Source of the DNA: Nipponacmea schrenckii
Taxonomy: Eukaryota; Mollusca; Gastropoda; Lottiidae
Assembly (NCBI GenBank): GCA_030562195.1
Contig: CM060199.1
Location: 18,744,338 to 18,808,337 of the forward strand
Direction of reading: 5' to 3'
Length of the DNA: 64,000 bases
The notes below the pieces were generated by a model. The model had not been told where the DNA came from. It did not search any database and saw only the letters and a program-made list of their open reading frames with translations. Positions within the stretch are counted from its first letter, which is position 1. Every line of letters begins with the position of its first letter. Made by a program: the position numbers and the translations under genes. Positions 1 to 17,121 of this stretch are shown here, one piece after another.

Positions 1-852
1 AACAAGCCAATTTGTATGAATACATCCTATAGCTCACAAGGTACAGACCTGTCAGTTTGTTTTCTCATCCAGTATTACATGCTTTGTCAATCTGGATTCC
101 AAATGAAGAAGATGAAAATGGTAATTAATTCGGTTCAAATTATTCGGCACAAGAAGAATCTGTTTCAATAACTCACAATGTACAACAACAGTTTGAAGAA
201 AGGATGAACTAAATGATCAAGTGAACGTCCCAATTTTGAATGCATCAAGTTCAGGTGAAGCAAATTAACTTTATATGGATGAACAGCTACATAAACTTAT
301 GCCTCTTCATTGATATTAATGAGTATCAACAATTATTGCCTTTTTGTGATCTATGGAAAGGATATCCTTTTAAATCCCACGCTTTATGTTCAATGTGCGC
401 CCAGATCGCCGTGCACCTGCTCTTTCTTCCAAGTTTATACATGTACTTCCAAAATGTTCAGATTTATTAAATAATTTAGATTTCGGGTCGAATAATTTCT
501 TTGTAAAAAAAAAACTGAACAGTTGCAATACATGTTCCGAAGGAACATTATTTGTGCGATTTTTGAAATGGTACTGAGCAATTGTGACCAATTGGTTTTT
601 AACTCAGAGATTGTAGTGTAATCAAGGCCAAAGCTTTCCAATATCTTCTATACGAATAAGCGAACCTTTGACATTTCCACAAAGTATGGACAAGACCTAT
701 TGATACAGTATGACCTTGGGTTAAAATTGCTTTTAGACGATCGATTGGGCGTATAGAGCAGTACACGTAGCTATCGATATCCTATCGGAGAAGAATACAT
801 GTATACCGTAAATTGATATGAATATTGCTGATTCTTCGTAGAATCGATTGTA
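1..852. other. Gene-free flank
   Basis: AT-rich sequence with only short, overlapping open frames on both strands. None shows recognisable protein motifs or splice-bounded homology. I see no gene here. Confidence 0.5.
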
Positions 853-1190
853 TTTAAAGGGATAATAGGTCTTAGAATAAACATATAATTTGAAAATTTT
901 AAACTTGGACAATTAGAGCTCTATTTATCAGTAAATATACCTGCTGCCATAAATAAATATATTATATCCAAAAAATAAGTAATTATCCAAAAAAATGCAT
1001 TTGATTATTTGAATAAATAAATAAATTGATGAAGCGTTTTTAAAAAATGACTTAGTTTTGTGAGTTTTCCATGCAGATTTAAGGAACTCTGTTGCTTTAT
1101 GACAAGAGGTGATTTTAAAGATGAATATATAATGACCATTCTTGAGAACTAAAATTTTATGGTCATTCTAAGACGCATTATCCCTTTAAA
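853..1190. mobile_element. MITE, family A, copy 1
   Basis: A non-coding element of about 340 bp with terminal inverted repeats: the left end reads TTTAAAGGGATAATAGGTCT and the right end carries the complementary form (AGACGCATTATCCCTTTAAA). A second copy with the same ends and related interior lies at 43066-43415, and a partial relative is at about 23080-23170. Interior motifs shared with copy 2 include a segment with GAAGCGTTTTT. There is no coding capacity, so mobilisation would need an autonomous transposase elsewhere. Superfamily not resolved; no clear target-site duplication was seen. Confidence 0.75.
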
Positions 1191-3295
1191 GAATACCAGT
1201 AAATGCGTTTAATAACTATTTCACAGTACAAAATATAGCGTCAATACTATCATTGAAAATAACAAACATAATAACACAGCAAACCATTTAGAAAACACAC
1301 ATCTCAGGTACGAAGTACAAAACCAAAATAACCTTTATCTTGCAGCATTAATGGTCAAGAAACGGCAAAAGACAAAAGAGTTTAATAGTATTACGTAAAA
1401 TGGTTTCATCCTACCTGATATCTCTATAATATCATCTGGCTGTCAATATAAACATCAAATAGTGTTCAGGTAAAAGTTTACACCTTTCAATAACACCCAA
1501 CCTATCTATACTGCATATATCAATATAAACAGTGGACATAGCATGTCAACTACAATGACTGAGGGGGCCAAAAGGTCAAAGGCAGATTTCTTGCAGAACA
1601 AAGCAGGTTGTTGAATGCGGAATTCGGACACATTAAATAGAACGCTTACGGGATATGTGGTCAGATTGTGTTCATCTTATACTTAAAACTTCAATCATAT
1701 CTGTTGTGGCCTGCATTTGACCCCGCCACTGACCGGGACATGGATGATCTGGGAATCTGACCTCGTGCGAACTCACTATTTTGTTTGGCTGTTAAATGAT
1801 TATTGGAGTCATCTCAGGTCGATTGCAGAGAGTTATGACTCCTTGGCGATTAAACAGCCAATTAATGATGATCTGTTATAGCTTCAAGTCGTTGATGAGG
1901 AAAACTGGTGTAACAAGATAAACAATCCCTTGACTGTCACTAATTGTTACTTACTGTTGCAACTCTTTAGGCCACTTAAATAGTTATTTAGTAATAAACG
2001 TGGACAAGTCAATGTTTAATTCCCTGGTTCCAAATTATCAAGGTTTCGTTACTTAATTTACTATTGCTAATAATCTCTTCAACGGAAGATTTCAATATAT
2101 TATCAGAAACCTCTATGTAATGAGCCATAAAACGTCTGAAGCCTTTAAAATTTGTTGACTTTAATAAGACATAAATATTTGATTAATTTATCTTTTCATA
2201 TTGGATTGAATTCAATTTGACACTGGATCAGCTTATGTACAAATGTATGTATTATCAAACGTCGAATGAGGTCATTTTTGATACTATTTTTGATGTAGTT
2301 ATCAAATCTCCACGATCAATGAACCAACTTCAGAAAGCAAGTCTTTTGCTTTAGGTACAAGCTTGTCCGCGATCTATGCAGATAACAGAAACATTTAAAA
2401 AAAACCTAATTCATTTATCATGCATCATCATAAAGTCCATAAGTGTCAAGAATTTCTATTAACTTTTTATGGATTTTCATATAAACAGGTCCTTACTAAA
2501 AGCTACAAACAAATTTACTGTCCAAAAAATCGTAAAAGATGCAGGTAAAAAAAATTGTATTCATAGTTCAGGCGATGACCTGTGTCCTCTGAAGTTGACC
2601 TCGAATGAACCTCCTCAGCCAGTGGTCGGTAAAAGATGACCTATATGTCAATAGAAATAAGACGTTTGAAACCTGCACCGGGTAATTACAGGAGTAAATT
2701 GAAGAGGAGGGTTGAACATGCTACATGCAGTGAGGAGTTAATTCGTATCCATTTTAATTGCTTGTCTCTGGATAAAAAAGACAATTTATGTCTCTGTCCT
2801 TTCATTGTTCCGTATAATTGTTCAAATGACAATGGTTTTATCCCTTTATAAGCTAGCGGTGAAAAGCGATTCCACTTAACTGCCTCGAAACTAAACACTG
2901 GTATATAAAGAAAATAAAACTAAACGTCTTTGTTAAGTAGTTAAACAACGAGTTTGATCTGCCTCCTGCAATCTGAACTTCCTGTGATCCGGAAATACAC
3001 TCTAAGAAGAAACACACTGTTTAAATGCTTCATTAATCCAAAATTGCACGAGGATTCCAACAAGTGGTCAAACACAGTTCAAAAGTTTATTTCCCGCCAA
3101 ATTCAAATTTTAAAAAGAATAGATTAGCTTAAACAAAGATAATTGAACCAAGTGACTTTAGGATGACAAATGTTAAATGTTATTTGAAATATGACACGAA
3201 TCAGGACTAAAGTTTCTACCTGATTAGTAATTCGAATTGTTTAATGAAAAATAACAACAGGGGTAAAACTTAGCTGAATCACACCAGTAGGCTTT
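1191..3295. other. Gene-free intergenic DNA
   Basis: AT-rich, no ORF with recognisable homology on either strand, and no RNA gene recognised. Confidence 0.45.
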
Positions 3296-5150
3296 CTCCA
3301 TATTGACAATATAAATACATGTTGGGCTATATCATGTTATACATTGACAGTAATAATATATCGATACCTGGTACATATTGATAATATAAATATATCTAAC
3401 CCTGTTTTGCATTGACGGTATAAATATATTTTATACAGATATACATTGACAGTATATAATATATCTAATTCTGCTACACATTTTCAGTATACATATATTT
3501 TTTCTGCTATAGATTATAAATATATCTTGGTATACGTTGACAGTATGAAAATACTGAATTCTGGTATTTAATGACAGTATTAATATGCAGAGTTCTGGTA
3601 AGTATAGATTGTACCAAATATAAAACGTTAGTTATAACAAACATTGACAGGATAACTATGTCCCATTCTCGTATACATTTTCAGTATACAAGCATGGAAT
3701 CCTAATATGCACGAACATATGGCGAATTCTGCTAAACATTAATAATGTAAATATATCGAATCCAAGTATGCAATGACAGGTATGTATATAGAAACCTTGT
3801 ACGTGATTGCATTGACAATATAAATATACCAAGTACTGATATAAGTTGACATGCAGTATAAATATATTAAAGCCTTGTAAGTGGTAACATTGACAGTATC
3901 AATAAGTCGAATTCTGATGTACATTGACAGTATAAGAACATCGAATCCAGCTATAAATTATCATTATATATTCTGTCGAATTCTGATTTACATCGGCAAT
4001 ATATAACTATATATACCGAATTATATTATACATTGACAGTATAAATATATCGAATCCGGATTCGTGCACAGTATAAAATATCGAATCCTGATATTCATTG
4101 ATAATATAAATATATCGAATCCTGCTATAAATTATCATTATAAATTTTGTTGAATTCTGATATACATCGGCAGTATAGAACTATATATACCGAATTATAT
4201 TACACATTGATAGTATAAATATATCGAATCCGGATTCATGCACAGTATAAAATATGGAATCCTGATATTCATTGACAGTATAAATATATCGAATCCTGCT
4301 ATAAATTATCATTATAAATTTTGCTGAATTCTGATATACATCGGCAGTATAGAACTATATATACCGAATTCTATTATATATTGATAGTATAAATATATCG
4401 AATCCGGATTCGTGCACAGTATAAAATATCGAATCCTGATATTCATCGACAATATAAATATATCGAATCCTGCTATAAATTATCATTATAAATTTTGCTG
4501 AATTCTGATATACATCGGCAGTATAGAACTATATATACCGAATTCTATTATATATTTATAGTATAAATATATCGAATCCGGATTCGTGCACAGTATAAAA
4601 TATCGAATCCTGATATTCATCGACAATATAAATATATCGAATCCTGCTATAAATTATCATTATAAATTTTGTTGAATTCTGATATACATCGGCAGTATAG
4701 AACTATATATACCGAATTATACATTGATAGTATAAATATATCCAATCCGGATTCGTGCATAGTATAAAATATCGAATCCTGATATTCATTGACAGTATAA
4801 ATATATCGACTCCTGCTATAAATTATCATTATAAATTTTGTTGAATTCTGATATACATCGACAGTATAGAACTATATATACCGAATTCTATTATATATTG
4901 ATAGTATAAATATATCGAATCCGGATTCATGCACAGTATAAAATATCGAATCCTGATATTCATTGACAGTATAAATATATCGAATCCTGCTTTAAATTGA
5001 CAGTTATAATATAGATTTTTGCTATACATTGACATTAGAAAAATGTCGAATTCTGATATACATTCACGGTATAGCCCTATATATATCAAATTCTGTTATA
5101 CATTAATGGACAGTATGAATATACGAAATCCTGATATACACTATTGTTAC
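3296..5150. repeat. AT-rich tandem array with ~175 bp higher-order unit
   Basis: Built from degenerate ~35-40 bp subunits of the form 'tacattgacagtataaatat' plus 'cgaatcctg'. Subunits are diverged at both ends. In the centre (about 4050-4980) they form a homogeneous higher-order repeat of about 170-178 bp, marked by the recurring landmark GAATCCGGATTC (about six copies). Short minus-strand open frames are by-products of the repetition. The gradient of divergence is typical of unequal exchange, with diverged units at the edges and homogeneous ones in the middle. Confidence 0.9.
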
Positions 5151-5880
5151 GTCTAATCCTAGTAAACATTGGCAATGTTGGCTACTTGTGTCGAATTCTG
5201 GTACGTAAAGCGTGATTATTTAATGACATTATAAAGTACATAGGGAGACAAGTAGATTATTTGATTGTTTAAATTAATGTTGACGTAAATTATTCAAAAT
5301 CATTAGAAATTATTCGATAATATAGACTTTAGAACTATGTATCGATTTTATGATACAATTACTCAGTGCTTTGGTTCACATACAAATTTATCTCTCTACT
5401 TAATGAACTTAAAGGTTCAATATTTTCCGAAGTATTTTGATAATGAAAGGTCAGAAGGTTATAGGCATAAAAACACCTGTCAATAAGAAATGTGTATACC
5501 CGAGAACTTGACGCTTAAGCCACAATAGATTAGACACGCGTCGACATTTGTTCACCAGAAGACTTACTTTGTTCAGAAATAAATGCTTATTTTGATGGAT
5601 AATCGTCTTTAGTATATTTATAGTTAAGCCAGTCAGAGGACTGAAGGAGTTATTTCCCATTTAGTAGGCAATCGTCTGATCAAACTTACCTCCCTTCAAT
5701 AAGACCAACGGTCTGCGTGTTATAACGCTAACGATCTGCATCATTATGGCAGCTGTATGACTTTGATTTTTTGGATGCAATAAAATTCAAACCTAAGAAT
5801 GGTGGGATTGATGGGTCCACCATTTGAACACGTAATTTATGCTTCAAATTGGCATTTTTATGTTTATTATGGATTTTAAC
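5151..5880. other. Spacer between two tandem arrays
   Basis: Non-repetitive AT-rich sequence separating the 175 bp array from the 90 bp satellite. No gene recognised. Confidence 0.4.
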
Positions 5881-8800
5881 CTGTCAATAATCAACTAATT
5901 TATATATAATAAGTGATGAGATGTGTGTTCACCATACTGAGTAGTGTTTGGAATCTAGTCACTATCAATAATCAACCAATTTAGATATTATAAGTGATGA
6001 GATGTGTGTTCACCATACTGAGTAGTGTTTGAAATCTACTCACTATCAATAATCAACCAATTTAGATATAATAAGTAATGAGATGTGTGTTCACCATACT
6101 GAGTAGTGTTTGAAATCTACTTACTATCAATAATCAACTAATTTAGATATAATTATTGATGAGTTGTGTTTAAAAACAGTTCACCATACTGAGTAGTGTT
6201 TGAAATCTACCTACTATCAATAATCAACTAATTTAGATATAATAAGTGATGAGTTGTGTTTAAAAACAGTTCACTATACTGAGTAGTGTTTGAAATCTAC
6301 TCACTATCAATAATCAACTAATTTAGATATTATAAGTGATGAGATGTGTGTTCACCATACTGAGTAGTGTTTGAAATCTACCTACTATCAATAATCAACT
6401 AATTTAGATATAATAAGTGATGAGTTGTGTTTAAAAAAACAGTTCACTATACTGAGTAGTGTTTGAAATCTACCTACTATCAATAATCAACTAATTTAGA
6501 TATAATAAGTGATGAGTTGTGTTTAAAAACAGTTCACCATACTGAGTAGTGTTTGAAATCTACCTACTATCAATAATCAACTAATTTAGATATAATAAGT
6601 GATGAGTTGTGTTTAAAAACAGTTCACTATACTGAGTAGTGTTTGAAATCTACTCACTATCAATAATCAACCAATTTAGATATTATAAGTGATGAGATGT
6701 GTGTTCACCATACTGAGTAGTGTTTGAAATCTACTCACTATCAATAATCAACCAATTTAGATATAATAAGTGATGAGATGTGTGTTCACCATACTGAGTA
6801 GTGTTTGAAATCTACTTACTATCAATAATCAACTAATTTAGATATAATTATTGATGAGTTGTGTTTAAAAACAGTTCACCATACTGAGTAGTGTTTGAAA
6901 TCTACCTACTATCAATAATCAACTAATTTAGATATAATAAGTGATGAGTTGTGTTTAAAAACAGTTCACCATACTGAGTAGTGTTTGAAATCTACCTACT
7001 ATCAATAATCAACTAATTAAGATATAATAAGTGATGAGTTGTGTTTAAAAACAGTTCACTATACTGAGTAGTGTTTGAAATCTACTCACTATCAATAATC
7101 AACTAATTTAGATATAATTATTGATGAGTTGTGTTTAAAAACAGTTCACCATACTGAGTAGTGTTTGGAATCTACTTACTATCAATAATCAACTAATTTA
7201 TATATAATAAGTGATGAGATGTGTGTTCACCATACTGAGTAGTGTTTGAAATCTACTTACTATCAATAATCAACTAATTTAGATATAATTATTGATGAGT
7301 TGTGTTTAAAAACAGTTCACCATACTGAGTAGTGTTTGAAATCTACTCACTATCAATAATCAACCAATTTAGATATAATAATTGATAAGTTGTGTTTAAA
7401 AACAGTTCACCATACTGAGTAGTGTTTGAAATCTTCTTACTATCAATAATCAACCAATTTAGATATTATAAGTGATGAGTTGTGTTTAAAAACAGTTCAC
7501 CATACTGAGTAGTGTTTGAAATCTACTAACTATCAATAATCAACCAATTTAGATATAATAAGTGATGAGTTGTGTTTAAAAACAGTTCACCATACTGAGT
7601 AGTGTTTGAAATCTACTTACTATCAATAATCAACCAATTTAGATATTATAAGTGATGAGTTGTGTTTAAAAACAGTTCACCATACTGAGTAGTGTTTGAA
7701 ATCTACTTACTATCAATAATCAACTAATTTAGATATAATAATTGATGAGTTGTGTTTAAAAACAGTTCACCATACTGAGTAGTGTTTGAAATCTACTCAC
7801 CATGAATAATCTATTAATTTAGATATAATAAGTGATGAGTTGTGTTTAAAAACAGTTCACCATACTGAGTATTGTGTGAAATCTACTTACTATCAATAAT
7901 CAACTAATTTAGATATAATAATTGATGAGTTGTGTTTAAAAACAGTTCACCATACTGAGTAGTGTTTGAAATCTACTAACTATCAAATAATCAACTAATT
8001 TAGATATAATAAGTGATGAGTTGTGTTTAAAAACAGTTCACTATACTGAGTAGTGTTTGAAATCTACTTACTATCAATAATCAACTAATTTAGATATAAT
8101 AAGTGATGAGTTGTGTTTAAAAACAGTTCACTATACTGAGTAGTGTTTGAAATCTACTTACTATCAATAATTAACTAATTAAGATATAATAAGTGATGAG
8201 TTGTGTTTAAAAACAGTTCACTATACTGAGTAGTGTTTGAAATCTACTTACTATCAATAATCAACTAATTTAGATATAATAAGTGATGAGTTGTGTTTAA
8301 AAACAGTTCACTATACTGAGTAGTGTTTGAAATCTACTAACTATCAATAATCAACCAATTTAGATATAATAAGTGATGAGTTGTGTTTAAAAACAGTTCA
8401 CCCTACTGAGTAGTGTTTGAAATCTACTCACCATGAATAATCTATTAATTTAGATATAATACTTGATGAGTTGTGTTTAAAAACAGTTCACCATACTGAG
8501 TAGTGTTTGAAATCTACTTACTTTCAATAATTAACCAATTTAGATATAATAAGTGATGAGTTGTGTTTAAAAACAGTTCACTATACTGAGTATTGTGTGA
8601 AATCTACTTACTATCAATAATCAACCAATTTAGATATAATAATTGATGAGTTGTGTTTAAAAACACCATACTGAGTAGTGTTTGAAATCTACTTACTATC
8701 AATAATTAACCAATTTAGATATAATAAGTGATGAGTTGTGTTTAAAAACAGTTCACCATACTGAGTAATGTTTGAAATCTACTTACTACCAATAATCAAC

Positions 8801-8998
8801 CAATTTAGATATAATAAGTGATGAGTTGTGTTTAAAAACAGTTCACTATACTGAGTAGTGTTTGAAATCTACTAACTATCAATAATCAACTAATTTAGAT
8901 ATTATAAGTTATGAGTTGTGTTTAAAAAACAGTTCACCATACTGAGTAGTGTTTGAAATCGACTTATTTTCAATAATCAACCAATTTAGATATAATAA
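5881..8998. repeat. 90/81 bp satellite array, ~35 copies
   Basis: Head-to-tail monomers contain the core CATACTGAGTAGTGTTTGAA followed by ATCTACTTACTATCAATAAT. Two length classes alternate: a 90 bp form with GTTGTGTTTAAAAACAGTTC and an 81 bp form in which that stretch is GATGTGTGTTC. The 81 bp form predominates at the low-coordinate end and recurs in blocks near 6300-6350, 6660-6790 and 7200, suggesting block duplications. The array ends exactly at the 3' end of the LINE at 8999 and does not resume beyond the LINE. Confidence 0.95.
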
Positions 8999-11900
8999 GA
9001 TTCAAGATTCTTTATTAAAAGCTTTAGCATTACTGCTTTAGCCAACATAATGAATATAGTTACATAAATACATATATTACATCAAGAAAAAAAAATCTAT
9101 ACATTACAATATATAGATGTACAAAATTTAAAAAAATGGAGGGAACACAATATGCTCGGAAGAGTTAATGATTTCTTTTCTAAGTTTTTCCAAGCTTTAT
9201 ATAAAAATGTACATAATTGAATAGTAAGAGGTTCATTAGAACAGTTTAAAAGTGTGCTGAACTTAAGGATATCTGGGTTATGAGTAAAATGGTATGGCAG
9301 AAGTGAATATCTTAAATCATTAAACCTAGAACAAATTAGTAAAAAATGAAACTCATCTTCAACAACATTTAAATTACACAATGGGAATTTCCTGTTGTTG
9401 CGTTGTAATTTAATATACCGACCTGTTTCTACAGATAATTTTAAATTTCCAAGTCTAAAATTACAAAGTATATTTTTAAAACTAGAGGAGGCATTAAAAG
9501 ATAAATATTTTTCAAATTCATGACATTGCATAAAAGATCGATAATATAAGAGTTTATTTGAAGATTCTAGTTCAGAAAACCAGGATTGTTTTTATTGGTC
9601 AATGATTCTTGTTTTTATTGTAAAAAATGAAGATAAACTCTGTTGAAATTGGGTATACCACAAATCATTTAGGCCAAAAGAGACAAACTATCTTTGATTT
9701 TACTCACCCAATTAGTTTGACCTGCTTCAGCTTCATTTTTTAAATCAATATATAAATTAAATAACAGTTCATTTGGACTTGATAAAACACTTAGCCAATA
9801 CTTGAAGATACGAAATTTTCTATAAATATATAATGGAAATCTTCCTGTTTCTCCCAGCAGTGCACAAATATTTGACGATTTTGAAACATTTAAAGCTTTT
9901 CTTAAAAATTCATTATGTACTTTCTCTATGTCCTTACTAAGGTGAAAGCCCCAAACCTCAGAAGAATATGATAAAACTGAATTATCAAGAGAATCAAACA
10001 AATTACATTTAACATTAACAGATAATTTAAAATTAGAAAATACATTGTGCAAGGCACATAAAGCCTTTCTTCCCTGATCTTTTATCCGTTTCTGTGTTTG
10101 AAAAAAATTACCATTATAAAATAAGAGCACTCCAAGATATATATAAGAGTCTACAATTTCAACTTCTTCGTTGTTGATAAACCATTTATGACGAATTTTA
10201 TTTGCCCCCTTTCTAAAAACTACAACTTTCGTTTTACCAATATTAATTTCTAATTTCCATAATTTACAATATTTATTAAATTTATCTAAAAGGAGTTGTA
10301 ACATAAAGGGATTTTTTGCAAATAAAACAGTATCATCAACAAACAATATAAGATAGATAATTTTACTACTAATAGAGCAGAACGAAACATTATTGAAGAT
10401 ACTGGAACTAATATAATTTTCCAGGTCATGTATAAAAAGTAAAAATAGGATTGGTGACATGGGCTCACCCTGCTTAACACCTAGATGACATCGAAACTTG
10501 TCTGATAACCCAGAATGACTTCTAATTCTGATAAAAACATCATTATAAATAGCTTTAATAATACTAATAAATTTGGAGCTCACCCCAGCTTGAAATAACT
10601 TAAAAAACAAAAGACTATGCGATATTTTATCAAAAGCTTTCCTAAGGTCAATAAATGCTATGTATAACTTATTTCCATTGTTTAAAGTTTGGGAAATCAA
10701 TCCATGTAAAGTGAAAATTGCATCTGTGGTACTTCCCTTTGGTCTAAACCCAAATTGGCTGTCAGAGAATTTATTATTCAATTCACACCATTCAAGAAGA
10801 CGATTATTTAAAATTAATGAGAATATCTTTGCAAAGATTGAAATAAGAGTGATACCTCTATAATTATCAGGCTTTCTTAAATCTCCCTTCTTAGGGACAG
10901 GAACCAAAATACCTTCAGTCCATAAAGATGGATAGCTACCATTTGAAAATATAATATTAAATAACTTGGTTAATAATGGAGCTGAAATAATCAAACATGT
11001 TTTCAAAAATTCCCCAGGTAGGTTATCAATACCAAAACTTTTACCATCTTTGAGGCTATTTATTGTTTTCTTTACCTCATCTTCTGAAATCTCAGAATCA
11101 AGCATTTCAATTACCGGACAGCTATCCATAGAATAAACAGAGTCATCATCATCAGTAACATGAAAGTTGCCAAAAACATCTTTGAAATGCTCATAAAAAT
11201 CACTATTGCTTAAGGGTGCCTCGCTTGAGATACTATTTTTTGAAGGCTTTATCTTTTTCCAGAAAAGTTTTGGATTAGATTTAGCAAGATTGCTAATTTG
11301 TTCACCTTCCATAATATCATAATCATATTTTGCTTTTTTAGTTACACTATTGTAATTAGTTCTGGCTTTTACAAAATTAACTCTACTGCATTCAGATTTA
11401 GTTACATTGTGGACATTACGTGCCGTTTTAAATTCTGACTTAGCTTTATGACAGGCTTGGTTAAACCACTTATTAGGGGGATATCTATAAGACTTATTAC
11501 TTGGTTTCACATCTTTGCAATATATATTTTCAACAATACAAGTGAATTTATTTGAAATTTCATTAAAAACGGAATCAACTGTACCATCGTTTACATTAAA
11601 ATTTTCAACAAGCAAATGGAGATCATCTAATATCTCATTTACATTATTTATTAATATGTCTGACTTACTGGGGTCCCATTTTATAACTCGATTTACAGAC
11701 TGCAGCACAGGCTCTTGGGGAAAGGCTTCATACCATATCTCAAAATACAAGGGAGCATGGTCAGAGAACTCGTTAAATTCAAGAATATTAAAATCAGATA
11801 AAAAATTATGATCCATAGCAGGGACAATTAAATAATCTATTAAAGATTCTCCCTTGGAGCATGAAAAAGTCAATTTACCATTGTTGTTATCTTCAAATAA

Positions 11901-12373
11901 TCTGCCATTACCAATAATACAGACACATGATTTACACAGACTTAATAATATTTTTCCAAATTGGTTTACTACTTTATCTTGTGAAACTCTATTAGAAACT
12001 TCCACAGATCTTAGATCATCCAGACTGTCAATATACTCATCAAGGTTATCATTTTCTATAAAGTCAGACTGTGTGCCTGTCCTTGCATTTAAATCTCCTA
12101 CAAACACACATTTACCTTTAACTGAATAACTATTATATAGTGTTTCGAGGTCTTCAAAGTAGTCAGAGTTAACAAGTTTATGTAATGGTGAATTTTCAGG
12201 AGGGATATAGACAAAGATAACAAACACATCACAACGATTGTTTCTATTGAGCTTAATCACAGCCCACCCTTTGTCATTTGAATCACACAACTCTATAAAT
12301 TTCCGCACCTTAGGCTTGATAAAGATCGCAAGGCCACCACAAATTGAGTTCTTTCTGGAATTTCCGACTTAAT
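8999..12373 (-). mobile_element. Non-LTR retrotransposon (LINE), 5'-truncated and decayed
   Basis: On the minus strand the element runs from an incomplete endonuclease domain through reverse transcriptase to a 3' end carrying an AATAAA-like signal close to the junction with the satellite. The first recognisable residues already lie inside the endonuclease (GGLAIFIK), so the 5' UTR, any ORF1 and the endonuclease N-terminus are missing. Motifs (FVGDLNAR, SDHAP, FVDD) place it among apurinic-endonuclease LINEs; the clade (Jockey/I/CR1-like) is not resolved by eye. No target-site duplication was found. The 5' junction abuts a homopolymer of about 22 bp. Confidence 0.93.
9097..12371 (-). pseudogene. 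Broken LINE ORF2: endonuclease/reverse transcriptase
   Basis: The main open segment, about 900 codons on the minus strand from about 12371 to 9669, encodes an exonuclease-endonuclease-phosphatase fold (FVGDLNAR, LIDYLIVP, SDHAP) followed by reverse transcriptase. RT motifs seen include NYRGITLIS, FGFRPKGSTTDAIF, FIDLRKAFD, GVKQGEPMSP and the catalytic box FVDD, where F/Y-A-D-D is more usual. Near 9670 the frame is lost: homologous-looking coding continues one frame over (GLNDLWYTQF), meets an in-frame TAA near 9600, then stays open to 9097 with a C-terminal cysteine-rich segment (CNLNVVEDEFHFLLIC). One frameshift plus one stop plus 5' truncation make this copy non-autonomous. A GTG rather than ATG lies at 12308, so no authentic start is present. 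Confidence 0.92.
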
Positions 12374-12912
12374 CAAAAAAAAAAAAAAAAAAAAAGATTT
12401 TTGGTCGAAATTTGAAATTTTTCCTGATCAGAATTCTTAAAACTTGCAGAGTTTTGGGTGTTTTTTTTTTACTTTTTCAGGCCACTTTAAAAAAAAACCT
12501 TGCTGTTGTAAACCTTTAGCGCCATGGAGTTGTGGTTTGTAAGCTGGCTAACTTCCCAAACACCCGTGGTCCCAATGATAAGTTTTCCGTTAGAAATAGA
12601 AAATCAATTTGGTCGAAGGTATATTTTTTGTTGCAAACGAAAGATAATCATGTCTTGTCCATATCTTTTATTTCACTCGGAAACCAGAAATTCGGAATAT
12701 TTTCAAACTTTTGAGACTTAGTACAAGCTGAATCTTGTAGAGGAAAATCGCTTGTACTTTTGTTTGGTGAAAAATATGAAACTAAAAGTTAGGAAGTTAA
12801 AACTTCGAACATAGCAACTTCAGAAGGTGGGTACCTTTAGTGCAAACTACATAAGAAGAGGTTGGGTTTTGTTTCTTTATTATCTATTAATTTGCTACAG
12901 TTTTTACAACTA
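12374..12912. other. Poly-A tract and short spacer between LINE and cathepsin gene
   Basis: Begins with an uninterrupted run of about 22 A on the plus strand (poly-T on the LINE strand) directly at the LINE 5' junction. The rest is AT-rich, with two overlapping ~60-codon frames near 12524-12721 that show no recognisable motifs. The likely cathepsin polyadenylation signal also lies here. Confidence 0.5.
12876..12881 (-). terminator. Candidate polyadenylation signal of the cathepsin L-like gene
   Basis: AATAAA on the minus strand, about 32 bp downstream of the cathepsin TAA stop. This would give a very short 3' UTR; the assignment rests on position only. Confidence 0.4.

Positions 12913-17121
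<4,209 letters not shown>

Noticed and set aside
3296..9000. CRISPR array
   Set aside because: Repeats are contiguous tandem satellites without unique spacers, in eukaryotic DNA.
12524..12721. Two overlapping ~60-codon plus-strand frames next to the poly-A run
   Set aside because: No motifs, mutually overlapping, and close to chance length.
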